Shown here piece by piece: positions 53,295 through 61,033 of a stretch of DNA of 64,000 nt. The notes below the pieces were generated by a model. The model was not told the DNA's origin, searched no databases, and saw only the letters and a list, made by a program, of their open reading frames with translations. Every line of letters begins with the position of its first letter. Positions within the stretch are counted from its first letter, which is position 1. The position numbers and the translations under genes are program-made. Location: positions 1 through 64,000 of the forward strand of contig NZ_LZMH01000083.1 in the NCBI RefSeq assembly GCF_001673635.1, written 5' to 3'. This DNA comes from Mycobacterium asiaticum. GTDB taxonomy: Bacteria; Actinomycetota; Actinomycetes; Mycobacteriales; Mycobacteriaceae.

Positions 53295-54164
53295 TCACCC
53301 GGCGATCGGAATCGGCTCGGTGCCCTCGGGCGGCGGCGCGGGGTGCACATCGAGATCTAGCTGGGCCGCGACCGCGCGCTCGTCGGGCAGCCCGGGCGTT
53401 CCGGCGATCGCGCCCTGCAACCACAGCTTCGCCTGCACCACCGGGCGCCGCCACCGGCGTTCACGCTGCAGGGCACGCCGCATCTTGGCCGGTCGGGTGG
53501 TGTAGCGCCAGCGCGCCCACGGTGCGTGCGGCCGGGACAACCGGATCGCCCCGATCACCAGCAGCACCACGATGAACATGCCCAGCAGACCCGTCCAGAC
53601 CTTACCCTTGAGCAGCACCACCACGGCCAACGGCAGGGTCAGCACCAGCGCGCCTGCCAGCGTGCTCTGCAACGTCACCCAATTGCCGTCGTGGCGGATC
53701 GGCAGGATGAACATCAGCGGATGCAGCCCGAGCATCAACAGCCCGGCCACGGCCACCGCGGCGAACACCGCGTCCACCGAGCTGCGGCCGTCCTCCTCCC
53801 AGTACACATCGGACAGATGCAGGATCAGGGCGTACTCGTCCAGCACCAGGGCCGCACCGATTCCGAAAAGGGTTGCCGCGACGGTCAACTCGGGCCCATC
53901 ACCGTTGACCGCCAAGGTGACCATGGTCAACCCGGACACCATCACAAGCAGCACACCGAAAGTCACGTGGTGAATGTGCACCGCCCCGATGTGAATGTTG
54001 CGGGGCTGCCACCACCTCGCCGGCTTGCCCCGGTCGCCGCGATGGCGGATGAACCGCACGCAGGACCGGGTGACGAAGAAGGTCAGGATGAAGGCGATCA
54101 GGCAGCACAGCAGCGGCAGCCTGCCGCGATCGACGATGTCATGCTCCAGCCAATGGCGCACCAC
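53295..54164 (-). CDS. Multispanning membrane protein (Rv2180c-type)
   Basis: 289 residues from GTG 54164 (VVRHWLEHDIVDRG); the adjacent GTG 54161 is equally possible and lies 7 bases after TAGTTT, a leaderless arrangement. About six membrane segments (LPLLCCLIAFILTFFVT, VHIHHVTFGVLLVMVSGLTM, AATLFGIGAALVLDEYALIL, VDAVFAAVAVAGLLMLGL, LPLAVVVLLKG, GLLGMFIVVLLVIGAI). IHIGAVHIHHVTFG and DEYALILHLSDVYW are rich in His/Asp/Glu and look like a metal or catalytic site. I recognise no characterised family. The cytoplasmic C-terminal ~80 residues are basic then Pro-rich. Confidence 0.85.
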   Translation of the reverse strand: MVRHWLEHDIVDRGRLPLLCCLIAFILTFFVTRSCVRFIRHRGDRGKPARWWQPRNIHIGAVHIHHVTFGVLLVMVSGLTMVTLAVNGDGPELTVAATLFGIGAALVLDEYALILHLSDVYWEEDGRSSVDAVFAAVAVAGLLMLGLHPLMFILPIRHDGNWVTLQSTLAGALVLTLPLAVVVLLKGKVWTGLLGMFIVVLLVIGAIRLSRPHAPWARWRYTTRPAKMRRALQRERRWRRPVVQAKLWLQGAIAGTPGLPDERAVAAQLDLDVHPAPPPEGTEPIPIAG

Positions 54165-54252
54165 AAAAAAACTACGCCCGCCGACGCGCCCGCGCCGGAA
54201 GCCGCGCTGCGCGGGCAAGACTACGCAAGATAACGATTAGGCTGTCTGCGAC

Positions 54253-55533
54253 ATGAGTAGATGGCAGTCGCCCGTGCTGGGCAGGCGATCCGGGCGGGTG
54301 TGGTTGTGGTGCCTGCTCTGGCTACTGGCCGCGCTGGCGCTGGCCAACACGTGCTGGCAGCTCTTCGGGCACATTCCCTACCGCATCGACATCGACGTCT
54401 ATCAGATGGGCGGCCGCGCCTGGCTGGACGGTCGGCCGTTGTACAGCGGGAACGTGATGTTCCACACACCGATTGTGGACCTGCCGTTCACCTATCCCCC
54501 GTTGGCCGCGGTGATCTTCAGCCCGTTCGCCTGGATGGGGATGCCGGTCGCCAGCGTCGCGATCACGGCGCTGACGCTCGCGGTGCTGCTGGTGTCGACG
54601 GCAATCGTGCTGACCCGCCTCGACGTGTGGGCCGACTCGGATCGGCTGGCCGGCCCGGCCTGGCTGCGCCGCTGGTGGTTGGCCGTGGTCATCGTCGCGC
54701 CCGCGTCGATCTGGCTGGAACCGATCAGCTCGAACTTCGCCTTCGGCCAGATCAACGCCGTGCTGATGACGCTGGTGCTCGCCGATTGCCTCCCCCGTCG
54801 CACGCCCTGGCCGCGGGGAGTGCTGCTGGGCTTGGGAATCGCGCTCAAGCTCACCCCGGCGGTGTTCCTGCTGTATTTCCTGCTTCGGCGGGACACCCGC
54901 GCCACGATCACCTCGATTGTGACCTTCGTGGCCGCGACGCTGGTCGGCTTTGCGCTGGCCTGGCGTGATTCCTGGGAGTACTGGACCCGCACGCTGCACC
55001 ACACCGACCGCATCGGCGAGGCGGCGCTGAACACCGATCAGAACATCGCGGGAGCCCTGGCCCGGTTGGGGCTCGAGCAGCAAGAACGGTTCCCATGGTG
55101 GGTGCTGGCCAGTCTGCTGGTGCTGGGCGCGACCATCTGGGCGATGCGGCGGGTGCTGCGGGCGGACGAAGCACCCCTGGCCGTCATCTGTGTGGCCCTG
55201 TTCGGGTTGGTGGTCTCGCCGGTGTCATGGTCGCACCACTGGGTGTGGATGCTGCCGGCCGTGCTGGTGACCGGGGTGCTGGCCTGGCGGCGCCGCAACG
55301 TCGCGCTCGGCGTCGTCACCTTGCTGGGGCTGGCCTTGATGCGGTGGACGCCCATCGACCTGCTGCCCAAGCACCACGAGACGACGGCGGCCTGGTGGCG
55401 GCAACTGCTCGGGATGTCCTACGTGTGGTGGGCGCTGGCGGTGATCGTGGTCGCCGGTGTGACCGTCACCGCGCAGGTGGCGCCGGCGCGGTTGGCGGCG
55501 CGGGAACGCACCCCGGTAGCGGCCGCGGGCTGA
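54253..55533 (+). CDS. mptC: Alpha-(1->2)-mannosyltransferase of LM/LAM (Rv2181-type)
   Basis: 426 residues. GT87-type GT-C membrane enzyme that adds single alpha-1,2-mannose branches to the mannan backbone of lipomannan and LAM from polyprenyl-phosphomannose. Early extracytoplasmic loop DIDVYQMGGRAWLDGRPLYSG carries the probable catalytic Asp, followed by LPFTYPPLAAVIFSPF (FTYPP is the GT87 hallmark), GQINAVLMTLVLADC, GIALKLTPAVFLLYF, NTDQNIAGALARLG and SWSHHWVW. About ten membrane helices. TAGGCT (54239-54244) 8 bases before the ATG implies an almost leaderless mRNA. Mtb Rv2181 has been called MptC; the name is from memory. Confidence 0.93.
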   Translation: MSRWQSPVLGRRSGRVWLWCLLWLLAALALANTCWQLFGHIPYRIDIDVYQMGGRAWLDGRPLYSGNVMFHTPIVDLPFTYPPLAAVIFSPFAWMGMPVASVAITALTLAVLLVSTAIVLTRLDVWADSDRLAGPAWLRRWWLAVVIVAPASIWLEPISSNFAFGQINAVLMTLVLADCLPRRTPWPRGVLLGLGIALKLTPAVFLLYFLLRRDTRATITSIVTFVAATLVGFALAWRDSWEYWTRTLHHTDRIGEAALNTDQNIAGALARLGLEQQERFPWWVLASLLVLGATIWAMRRVLRADEAPLAVICVALFGLVVSPVSWSHHWVWMLPAVLVTGVLAWRRRNVALGVVTLLGLALMRWTPIDLLPKHHETTAAWWRQLLGMSYVWWALAVIVVAGVTVTAQVAPARLAARERTPVAAAG

Positions 55534-55545
55534 TAGGCCCGCCGA

Positions 55546-56295
55546 TCAACCGGCCTGTGTTTCCGGAATCCGGTCGGCCGTGGCGGAATCCGGTTTGGAC
55601 CCGTCCGCATCGCCGTCCCCCGCGCTGCCGTCCTTCACGCTGGCGGCGTAGATGTCGACGTATTCCTGACCGGACAACCCCATCAGCTCGTACATCACCT
55701 CGTCGATGACGGCGCGCTCGATGAAGTGGTTGCCGGCCAGCCCGTCGAAGCGCGAGAAGTCCATCGGCTTGCCGAACCGCACGGTGACGCGACCGAACCG
55801 CAGCATCGACGTGCCGGGCGGGTTGACCTTGTTGGTGCCGATCATCGCCACCGGGATCACCGGAACGCCCGTCTGCAACGCCAGTCGCGCCAGCCCGGTC
55901 TTGCCCTTGTACAGGCGGCCGTCCGGCGAGCGGGTGCCTTCGGGATACATCCCCAGCAGCTTGCCCTGAGCCAGTACTTGCTTGGCGGTCTCCAGCGCGG
56001 CCTGGGCGGCCTCGGAGTCGGTCCGGTCGATCGGCACCTGCCCGACGGCGGTGTAGAACCAGCGGTTGAACCAGCCCTTCAGTCCCGTGCCGGTGAAGTA
56101 TTCGCTCTTGGCCAGGAAGGTGATGCGCCTGCGCACCACCAGCGGCAGGAAGAAACTGTCCATGACCGCCAGGTGGTTACTGGCTAGGATCACCGGGCCG
56201 GAACTCGGAACGTGGTGCAGCCCTTCGACTTTCGGGCGACCCAGCAAGGACAGGAGCGGGCCGAGGAGAACGTACTTGAATAGGTAGTACCACAT
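55546..56295 (-). CDS. 1-acyl-glycerol-3-phosphate acyltransferase-like (PlsC family, Rv2182c-type)
   Basis: 249 residues, ATG start with GAGAGGGAG upstream. PlsC family motifs: NHLAVMDSFF (NHx4D catalytic), LAKSEYFTG, GQVPIDRTD (substrate Arg region), MYPEGTRSPDGRLYKGKTGLARLA (EGTRS) and VIPVAMIGTNKV. The N-terminal MWYYLFKYVLLGPLLSLLG is a membrane anchor. It probably makes phosphatidic acid for phospholipid/PIM synthesis. The C-terminal ~25 residues are polar and probably disordered. It converges on mptC with a 12-base gap. Confidence 0.92.
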   Translation of the reverse strand: MWYYLFKYVLLGPLLSLLGRPKVEGLHHVPSSGPVILASNHLAVMDSFFLPLVVRRRITFLAKSEYFTGTGLKGWFNRWFYTAVGQVPIDRTDSEAAQAALETAKQVLAQGKLLGMYPEGTRSPDGRLYKGKTGLARLALQTGVPVIPVAMIGTNKVNPPGTSMLRFGRVTVRFGKPMDFSRFDGLAGNHFIERAVIDEVMYELMGLSGQEYVDIYAASVKDGSAGDGDADGSKPDSATADRIPETQAG

Positions 56296-56390
56296 AACTC
56301 CCTCTCGGCTGCACCGGATGGTGTCTGCGCCAACTGTACCGACCCGCGAAGGCGCGGACCACCTCGCGAACTAGGACCGCTCGCGCCGGC

Positions 56391-56792
56391 TCACTCCTGC
56401 AGGGTAACCGGGATGGCCTGATAACCGGTCCTAACAGCGCCGTTGCCGTTAGTGCTGCCCGGGGCGGGTTCGGTGGGCAAACCGCCGTCCGGAGGGTCGT
56501 CCTCGGGCGCGGGAGCGGCAGCGTCGTGCATGTCGTCGACGATGGACTGGATGACTTCCAGCAACGCGACGCTATGGTTGGCGATGACCGTCACCAACGG
56601 GTGCTGCTCACCATTGACCACCGCCGCCAGCGCGCACACCGGGCACCACACCTGCTGGCATTTGCCGGTCCCGCCGCTGGCCGCCAGGGTCGCCGCGGCA
56701 CGCACAGCGGGGTCGATCCCGTCCACGATGGCCTGCGCCAATTTGCGCAACTCCGGACCGATATCGGTATGACCCGTAGTCACTTTGGCCAT
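56391..56792 (-). CDS. Small CxxC-containing hypothetical protein (Rv2183c-type)
   Basis: 133 residues, ATG start, overlapping the ArsA-like gene by 13 bases. A helical N-terminal segment GPELRKLAQAIVDGIDPAVRAAATLAAS is followed by KCQQVWCPVCALAAVVNGE, whose Cys residues could bind zinc or a cluster, and a helix IANHSVALLEVIQSIVDDMHD. The remainder is acidic, Pro/Gly-rich and probably disordered. The fixed position beside the ArsA-like ATPase and two SRPBCC proteins suggests one functional unit; I do not recognise a function. Confidence 0.83.
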   Translation of the reverse strand: MAKVTTGHTDIGPELRKLAQAIVDGIDPAVRAAATLAASGGTGKCQQVWCPVCALAAVVNGEQHPLVTVIANHSVALLEVIQSIVDDMHDAAAPAPEDDPPDGGLPTEPAPGSTNGNGAVRTGYQAIPVTLQE

Positions 56793-58042
56793 ACCTCCGG
56801 ATCCGGTCGAAATCGAACGGTCAACTCACCGCCGCGCAACTGTGCGTCCAGCACGGTACACCGCCGTAGCACCGAGGCTAACCGAATTCGCCGGCGCACC
56901 CCGCCCGCGCTGATGATCAGATCATCGTCCGAGCGGCCCAGCGCCAGCGTTGCGGGGTCGAGCTGGGGCAAGGCCAACCGCAGCCGGTACACCGAATCCA
57001 GGCCGGAGCCGGACTCCAAGTCGACGATCGGACGCACCGGCGCCGGCGGCTCGGCGCCGCGCCGTCGCCGGGCGCTGTCCAGCAACTCGGCCAGCGCCTT
57101 GGTCCCGATCGGTTCCCCGGCCTGGTGGGCGACCAGGATCAGCGCCACATCGCCGATGGTGGCGTCCAGTTCTTCCAGCACGGCGCGCTGCTCGGAGATG
57201 CGTTCGGCGTACCAGTAGAACGCGGGATGGTCGGGCAGACTGCGGTATTCGTAGGTCTCGTCTCGGACCAGCACCTGATTGACGAGCAGTTCCTCGACCC
57301 GGACACCCATCAACGACAGCGACCCCAGGGTGCGCGCCGCCTCGGCGGCCACCACCCGCTCGGGCGTGAGGACCAGGTGCGCACCGACCAGATCTCCGTC
57401 GGTCAGCAACGAACTCAGCCGTTCCACGCCGGCGCTGGTCCGTTCCAGCAGTTCGACCACAGCGGCCGAGCGGCCGTCGTCGCTGCCGATGCTGAGCCGA
57501 CGATGCCGCGGCCAGGCCCGTTCGACGTACAGCGCGAAAGTGGCGGGCAGGGTCAGCATGCGCAGCGCGTCCGCGGTCGAGGCGCAGTCCACCACGATGC
57601 GATCCCAGCGGCCCGACATCGCGAGCTGGCCGACGGCATGCAGGCCGAGTACTTCCTGGATGCCGGGCAGCGCCGAAAGTTCTTCGGGCGCAATGCGACT
57701 CAGTTCGGATTCGGGGAATCGCGCGTCGAGGGCGTCGACGACGTCGCGCCACCGCTCTTCGAGCAGCGCCAGGGTGTCCAGTGCCAGCGCGTCAAGGAAG
57801 CCGCCGCCGGTCTCGGCGTCGTCGGCAAGCACGCGAATCGCATCGCCCTGGCCGGTCGGTGGCACCGGGACACCCAGCACGTCACCCAGCGAATGGGCCT
57901 GGTCGGTGGACACCACCAGCACGCGCTGACCATCGCCGGCGTCGCGAACGGCGGTCGCACACGCCAGGGTGGATTTTCCTACCCCACCCTTACCTACGAA
58001 CAGACTGATCCGGGCCGGGGCAGGCGCCGCGGAATCACTCAG
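56780..58042 (-). CDS. ArsA/GET3-like P-loop ATPase (Rv2184c-type)
   Basis: 420 residues if translation begins at CTG 58042; there is no ATG, GTG or TTG in frame between there and the P-loop. The deviant Walker A LFVGKGGVGKSTLACATAV follows 13 residues later; then VLVVSTDQAHSLGDVLG (switch I), DRIVVDCASTADALRML (Walker B/switch II) and VVAAEAARTLGSLSLMGV. It is a dimeric ArsA/MinD-superfamily ATPase. Arsenite-efflux partner genes are absent, so a chaperone or membrane-protein targeting role is more likely. The C-terminal ~70 residues form a beta-rich domain. Start overlaps the SRPBCC gene stop as CTGA. Confidence 0.88.
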   Translation of the reverse strand: MSDSAAPAPARISLFVGKGGVGKSTLACATAVRDAGDGQRVLVVSTDQAHSLGDVLGVPVPPTGQGDAIRVLADDAETGGGFLDALALDTLALLEERWRDVVDALDARFPESELSRIAPEELSALPGIQEVLGLHAVGQLAMSGRWDRIVVDCASTADALRMLTLPATFALYVERAWPRHRRLSIGSDDGRSAAVVELLERTSAGVERLSSLLTDGDLVGAHLVLTPERVVAAEAARTLGSLSLMGVRVEELLVNQVLVRDETYEYRSLPDHPAFYWYAERISEQRAVLEELDATIGDVALILVAHQAGEPIGTKALAELLDSARRRRGAEPPAPVRPIVDLESGSGLDSVYRLRLALPQLDPATLALGRSDDDLIISAGGVRRRIRLASVLRRCTVLDAQLRGGELTVRFRPDPEVWPK

Positions 58043-58473
58043 CCCTCGACTCGTTTCTTCAGATCCTTCAATGCGCCATCGATCAGCCGCCGTTCGGCCT
58101 TGCGCTTGAGCATCCCGATCATGGGGACGGCCAGGTCGACCGCCAGCTCGTAGGTGACCTCGGTCCCAGATCCCTTGGGCGCCAGGATGTAGGTGCCTTC
58201 CAGGGACTTCAGCAGCGAGCTCGATTCCAGGGTCCAGCTCAGCGACTTGCGGTCGGCGGGCCACTGGTAATTCATGATCAAGGTGTCTTTGAAGATGGTC
58301 GCGTCCATCAACATGCGCGCCTTTTTGGGGTAGCCCTCGTCGTCGGCCTCGAGGACTTCGACTTCCTTGTACTCGTTGATCCAGTCCGGATAGGACTCGA
58401 TGTCGGCGATCGCCCGCATCACCTCGGCGGGATCGGCATCGATATAGATCGTCTGAGTCGTCTTGTCCGCCAC
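58039..58473 (-). CDS. SRPBCC/START-like protein (Rv2185c-type)
   Basis: 144 residues, the same length I recall for the Mtb orthologue. The START/polyketide-cyclase-like fold is indicated by KTTQTIYIDADPAEVMRAIADIESYPDWINEYKEVEVL (N-terminal helix and strand), AADRK-type turns, SLEGTYILAPKGSGTEVTYELAVDLAVPM and the long C-terminal helix RKAERRLIDGALKDLKKRVEG. It is a probable lipid or hydrophobic-ligand binder. Stop overlaps the ATPase start. A second, divergent SRPBCC-like gene lies upstream. Confidence 0.88.
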   Translation of the reverse strand: MADKTTQTIYIDADPAEVMRAIADIESYPDWINEYKEVEVLEADDEGYPKKARMLMDATIFKDTLIMNYQWPADRKSLSWTLESSSLLKSLEGTYILAPKGSGTEVTYELAVDLAVPMIGMLKRKAERRLIDGALKDLKKRVEG

Positions 58474-58582
58474 TTGGCTGCATCCCTTTCCCGGTTCAAC
58501 TCCGGTCAGTTGTGGGAGCGCCCCCGTCTCCCTGCAGGAACGCTACTCTTTTGCACCGCTCCTGACGCCTATCTTGACCCGG

Positions 58583-58972
58583 TTAAATTACCGGAGAAAC
58601 GCCGACCGGACGTGCGGCTTCCAAGGTCGTTTTCACCTCGAAGGCCATTTTCTTGCCCGCCACCCGCCGGCGGTGTGTCAGCTTGGGCAGGTTGAGCTTG
58701 GCCAGCTCCGATCCGGACACTCCGGTCGGTTCCGCGTGCAGGAAATAGTGCAGCACCACGCCGTCCATCGACGGTTCCAGCCAGATTTCCATGGTGCCGG
58801 TCAGCGCCCCGGCGACCGTCCACCTCATGCCCTTCTCGGCGCGATCCTCGGTCACCGTCAGCCGGAGATCGGGCCACCACCGGCGCCACTTGGCCTGATC
58901 GGCGATCGCGGCCCCGACCAGCGCGCCGTCGGCGGCGATATATGTTTCGTCGGCGATCTGGATGCTGTTCAT
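58583..58972 (-). CDS. Polyketide-cyclase/SRPBCC-like protein (Rv2186c-type)
   Basis: 129 residues, ATG start. Start of the fold: IQIADETYIAADGALVGAAIADQAKWRRWWPDLRLTV; then MRWTVAGALTGTMEIWLEPSMDGVVLHYFLHAEP and a C-terminal basic helix LNLPKLTHRRRVAGKKMAFEVKTTLE. It looks like a second, shorter SRPBCC domain in the same operon as the Rv2185c-type gene (110 bases downstream). Ligand unknown. Confidence 0.8.
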   Translation of the reverse strand: MNSIQIADETYIAADGALVGAAIADQAKWRRWWPDLRLTVTEDRAEKGMRWTVAGALTGTMEIWLEPSMDGVVLHYFLHAEPTGVSGSELAKLNLPKLTHRRRVAGKKMAFEVKTTLEAARPVGVSPVI

Positions 58973-59116
58973 TGCCTCAGCTTCACATATCGGACCTTTC
59001 GGCCATCCAGGCGAGGCCCGGACCGGGGGTCTCCATGCTGCGGGAATGACCGGATTAGGCTGGTGACAGCAACCGCGGCGAGAAGCGCCACCCTAGGTCA
59101 AGCGAGGTAACTCCAA

Positions 59117-60919
59117 GTGCGTCAGTACAGTGTCCCCGCCCGCTTTACCGTCGACGAGCACGACAATGTCGCGGCGGTCGTGTACCAGCACGAACGCGAC
59201 GACCCGGACTACGTGATCTACAAGCGGCGGGTCGACGGCGCTTGGACCGACGTGACGTGCGCCCAGGCGGCCGAGCAGATCCGGTCCGCCGCCCTGGGTT
59301 TGATCGGCCTGGGGGTTGAGGCGGGCGATCGGGTCTCGATTTTCTCGGCGACCTGCTACGAATGGGCGATCCTGGACCTGGCGATCCTGTCGATCGGCGC
59401 GGTTACCGTCCCGATCTACGAGACGTCATCGGCTGAGCAGGTGCGCTGGGTGCTGCAGGACTCGGAGGCGGTGGTCGCCTTCGCGGAAACCGACGCGCAT
59501 GCCGCGATGGTCACCGAGTTGACCGGCGAGCTGCCCGCCCTGCGCCGGGTGCTGCACATCAACGGCTCCGGGCCCAAGGCGTTGGACCAGTTGGCGGAAG
59601 CCGCTGCATCGGTCGACGCGGCCGAGCTCACCGCGCGCCAAGAAGCACTGCGCGCCGAGCACGCGGCGACGCTGATCTACACCTCGGGCACCACGGGCCG
59701 GCCCAAAGGCTGCCAGCTGACCCACTCGAACCTGCTACACGAGATCCGCGGCGTGCAGGAATGCCTGCCGACGCTGTTGCGCAAGGGCGAGCGACTGCTG
59801 GTCTTTTTGCCGCTGGCGCACGTGCTGGCCCGTGCGCTGACCCTGTCGGCGTTCACCAGCCAAGTCACCGTGGGCTTCACCAGTGACATCAAAAACCTGC
59901 TGCCGCTGTTCGCGGAATTCAAGCCCACTGTGGTGGTTTCGGTTCCGCGTGTGTTCGAAAAGGTGTACAACACCGCCGAGCAGAATGCGTCTAATGACGG
60001 CAAAGGGCCGATCTTCAAGGCGGCCGCGGACACCGCGGTGGCGTGGAGCCGGGCCCACGACGACGGGAAACCGGGTTTGGTGCTGCGCGCCAAGCACGCG
60101 GTGTTCGACCGGCTGGTCTACCACAAGCTGCGCACAGCGCTCGGCGGCGAATGTCATGCCGCGGTGTCTGGTGGCGCGCCGCTCGGCGCTCGGCTCGGCC
60201 ACTTCTACCGCGGTGTCGGATTGACGATCTACGAGGGCTACGGCCTGACCGAGACCAGCGCGGCCATCACCGTCAACCAGATCAACGGCCTCAAGATCGG
60301 GACCGTCGGCAAGCTGGTGCCGGGCAACAGCCTCAAGATCGCAGAGGACAAAGAGCTGTTGGTGCGGGGCGGGGTGGTGTTCGGCGGTTACTGGCGTAAC
60401 GAGCAGGCCACCGAAGACGCGTTCACCGATGGGTGGTTCCGCACCGGCGACCTCGGCTCGATCGACGAGGACGGCTTCCTGACCATCACCGGACGCAAAA
60501 AGGAACTGATCGTCACCGCGGGCGGCAAGAACGTGGCGCCGGCGGTGCTCGAGGACCAGCTGCGGTCGCATCCGCTGATCAGCCAGGCGATGGTGGTCGG
60601 CGACAACAAGCCGTTCATCGGCGCATTGATCACCATCGACCCGGAGTCGTTCGGCGGGTGGAAGCAGCGCAACAGCAAAGCCGAGGGCGCCTCGGTCGGT
60701 GACCTGGCCACCGACCCCGACCTGGTCGCCGAGGTGGACACCGCCGTCAAGAAGGCCAATCAGCAGGTGTCCAACGCCGAGTCGATCCGCAAGTTCCGCA
60801 TCCTGCCGGTCGACTTCACCGAGGACACCGGTGAGTTGACCCCGACGATGAAGGTCAAGCGCAACGTGGTCGCGGAGAAGTTCGCCTCCGAGATCGAGGC
60901 GATCTACGAAAAGGACTAG
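59117..60919 (+). CDS. fadD15: Long-chain fatty acid--CoA ligase FadD15
   Basis: 600 residues, GTG start with GAGGTAA 8 bases upstream. Activates long-chain fatty acids to acyl-CoA. ANL-superfamily motifs: LIYTSGTTGRPKGCQLTHSNLL (P-loop, A3), YEGYGLTETSAAITVN (A5), DGWFRTGDLGSIDEDGFLTITGRKKELIVTAGGKNVAP (A7-A8 hinge) and the C-terminal Lys in LTPTMKVKRNVV. Length and sequence match Mtb FadD15. TAGGCT (59056-59061) is a probable -10, about 50 bases before the start. Upstream divergent genes encode lipid-binding-fold proteins, fitting a lipid theme. Confidence 0.96.
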   Translation: MRQYSVPARFTVDEHDNVAAVVYQHERDDPDYVIYKRRVDGAWTDVTCAQAAEQIRSAALGLIGLGVEAGDRVSIFSATCYEWAILDLAILSIGAVTVPIYETSSAEQVRWVLQDSEAVVAFAETDAHAAMVTELTGELPALRRVLHINGSGPKALDQLAEAAASVDAAELTARQEALRAEHAATLIYTSGTTGRPKGCQLTHSNLLHEIRGVQECLPTLLRKGERLLVFLPLAHVLARALTLSAFTSQVTVGFTSDIKNLLPLFAEFKPTVVVSVPRVFEKVYNTAEQNASNDGKGPIFKAAADTAVAWSRAHDDGKPGLVLRAKHAVFDRLVYHKLRTALGGECHAAVSGGAPLGARLGHFYRGVGLTIYEGYGLTETSAAITVNQINGLKIGTVGKLVPGNSLKIAEDKELLVRGGVVFGGYWRNEQATEDAFTDGWFRTGDLGSIDEDGFLTITGRKKELIVTAGGKNVAPAVLEDQLRSHPLISQAMVVGDNKPFIGALITIDPESFGGWKQRNSKAEGASVGDLATDPDLVAEVDTAVKKANQQVSNAESIRKFRILPVDFTEDTGELTPTMKVKRNVVAEKFASEIEAIYEKD

Positions 60920-60928
60920 CGAGCCGGG

Positions 60929-61027
60929 GCCCCCTCGCGACCCCTCGCGAATTCCTCGCGAACCCCTCGCGAGCAGACGCAAACGCCCCACTCTGCCCGG
61001 CGTGTCGGGGGCTTTAGCGTCTACTCG
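60929..61027. terminator. CCTCGCGA mini-repeats and a degenerate GCGAGCAGACG hairpin
   Basis: Bases 60933-60971 hold four copies of C(C)CTCGCGA in tandem, spaced 10-12 bases. Then CGAGCAGACGC (60970-60980) pairs with GCGTCTACTCG (61017-61027), and CGCCCC with GGGGCTT-type bases inside, with several mismatches. It lies between convergent fadD15 and pimB and has the same outer stem as the family. It is probably a decayed terminator. Confidence 0.65.
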
Positions 61028-61033
61028 GCACGC

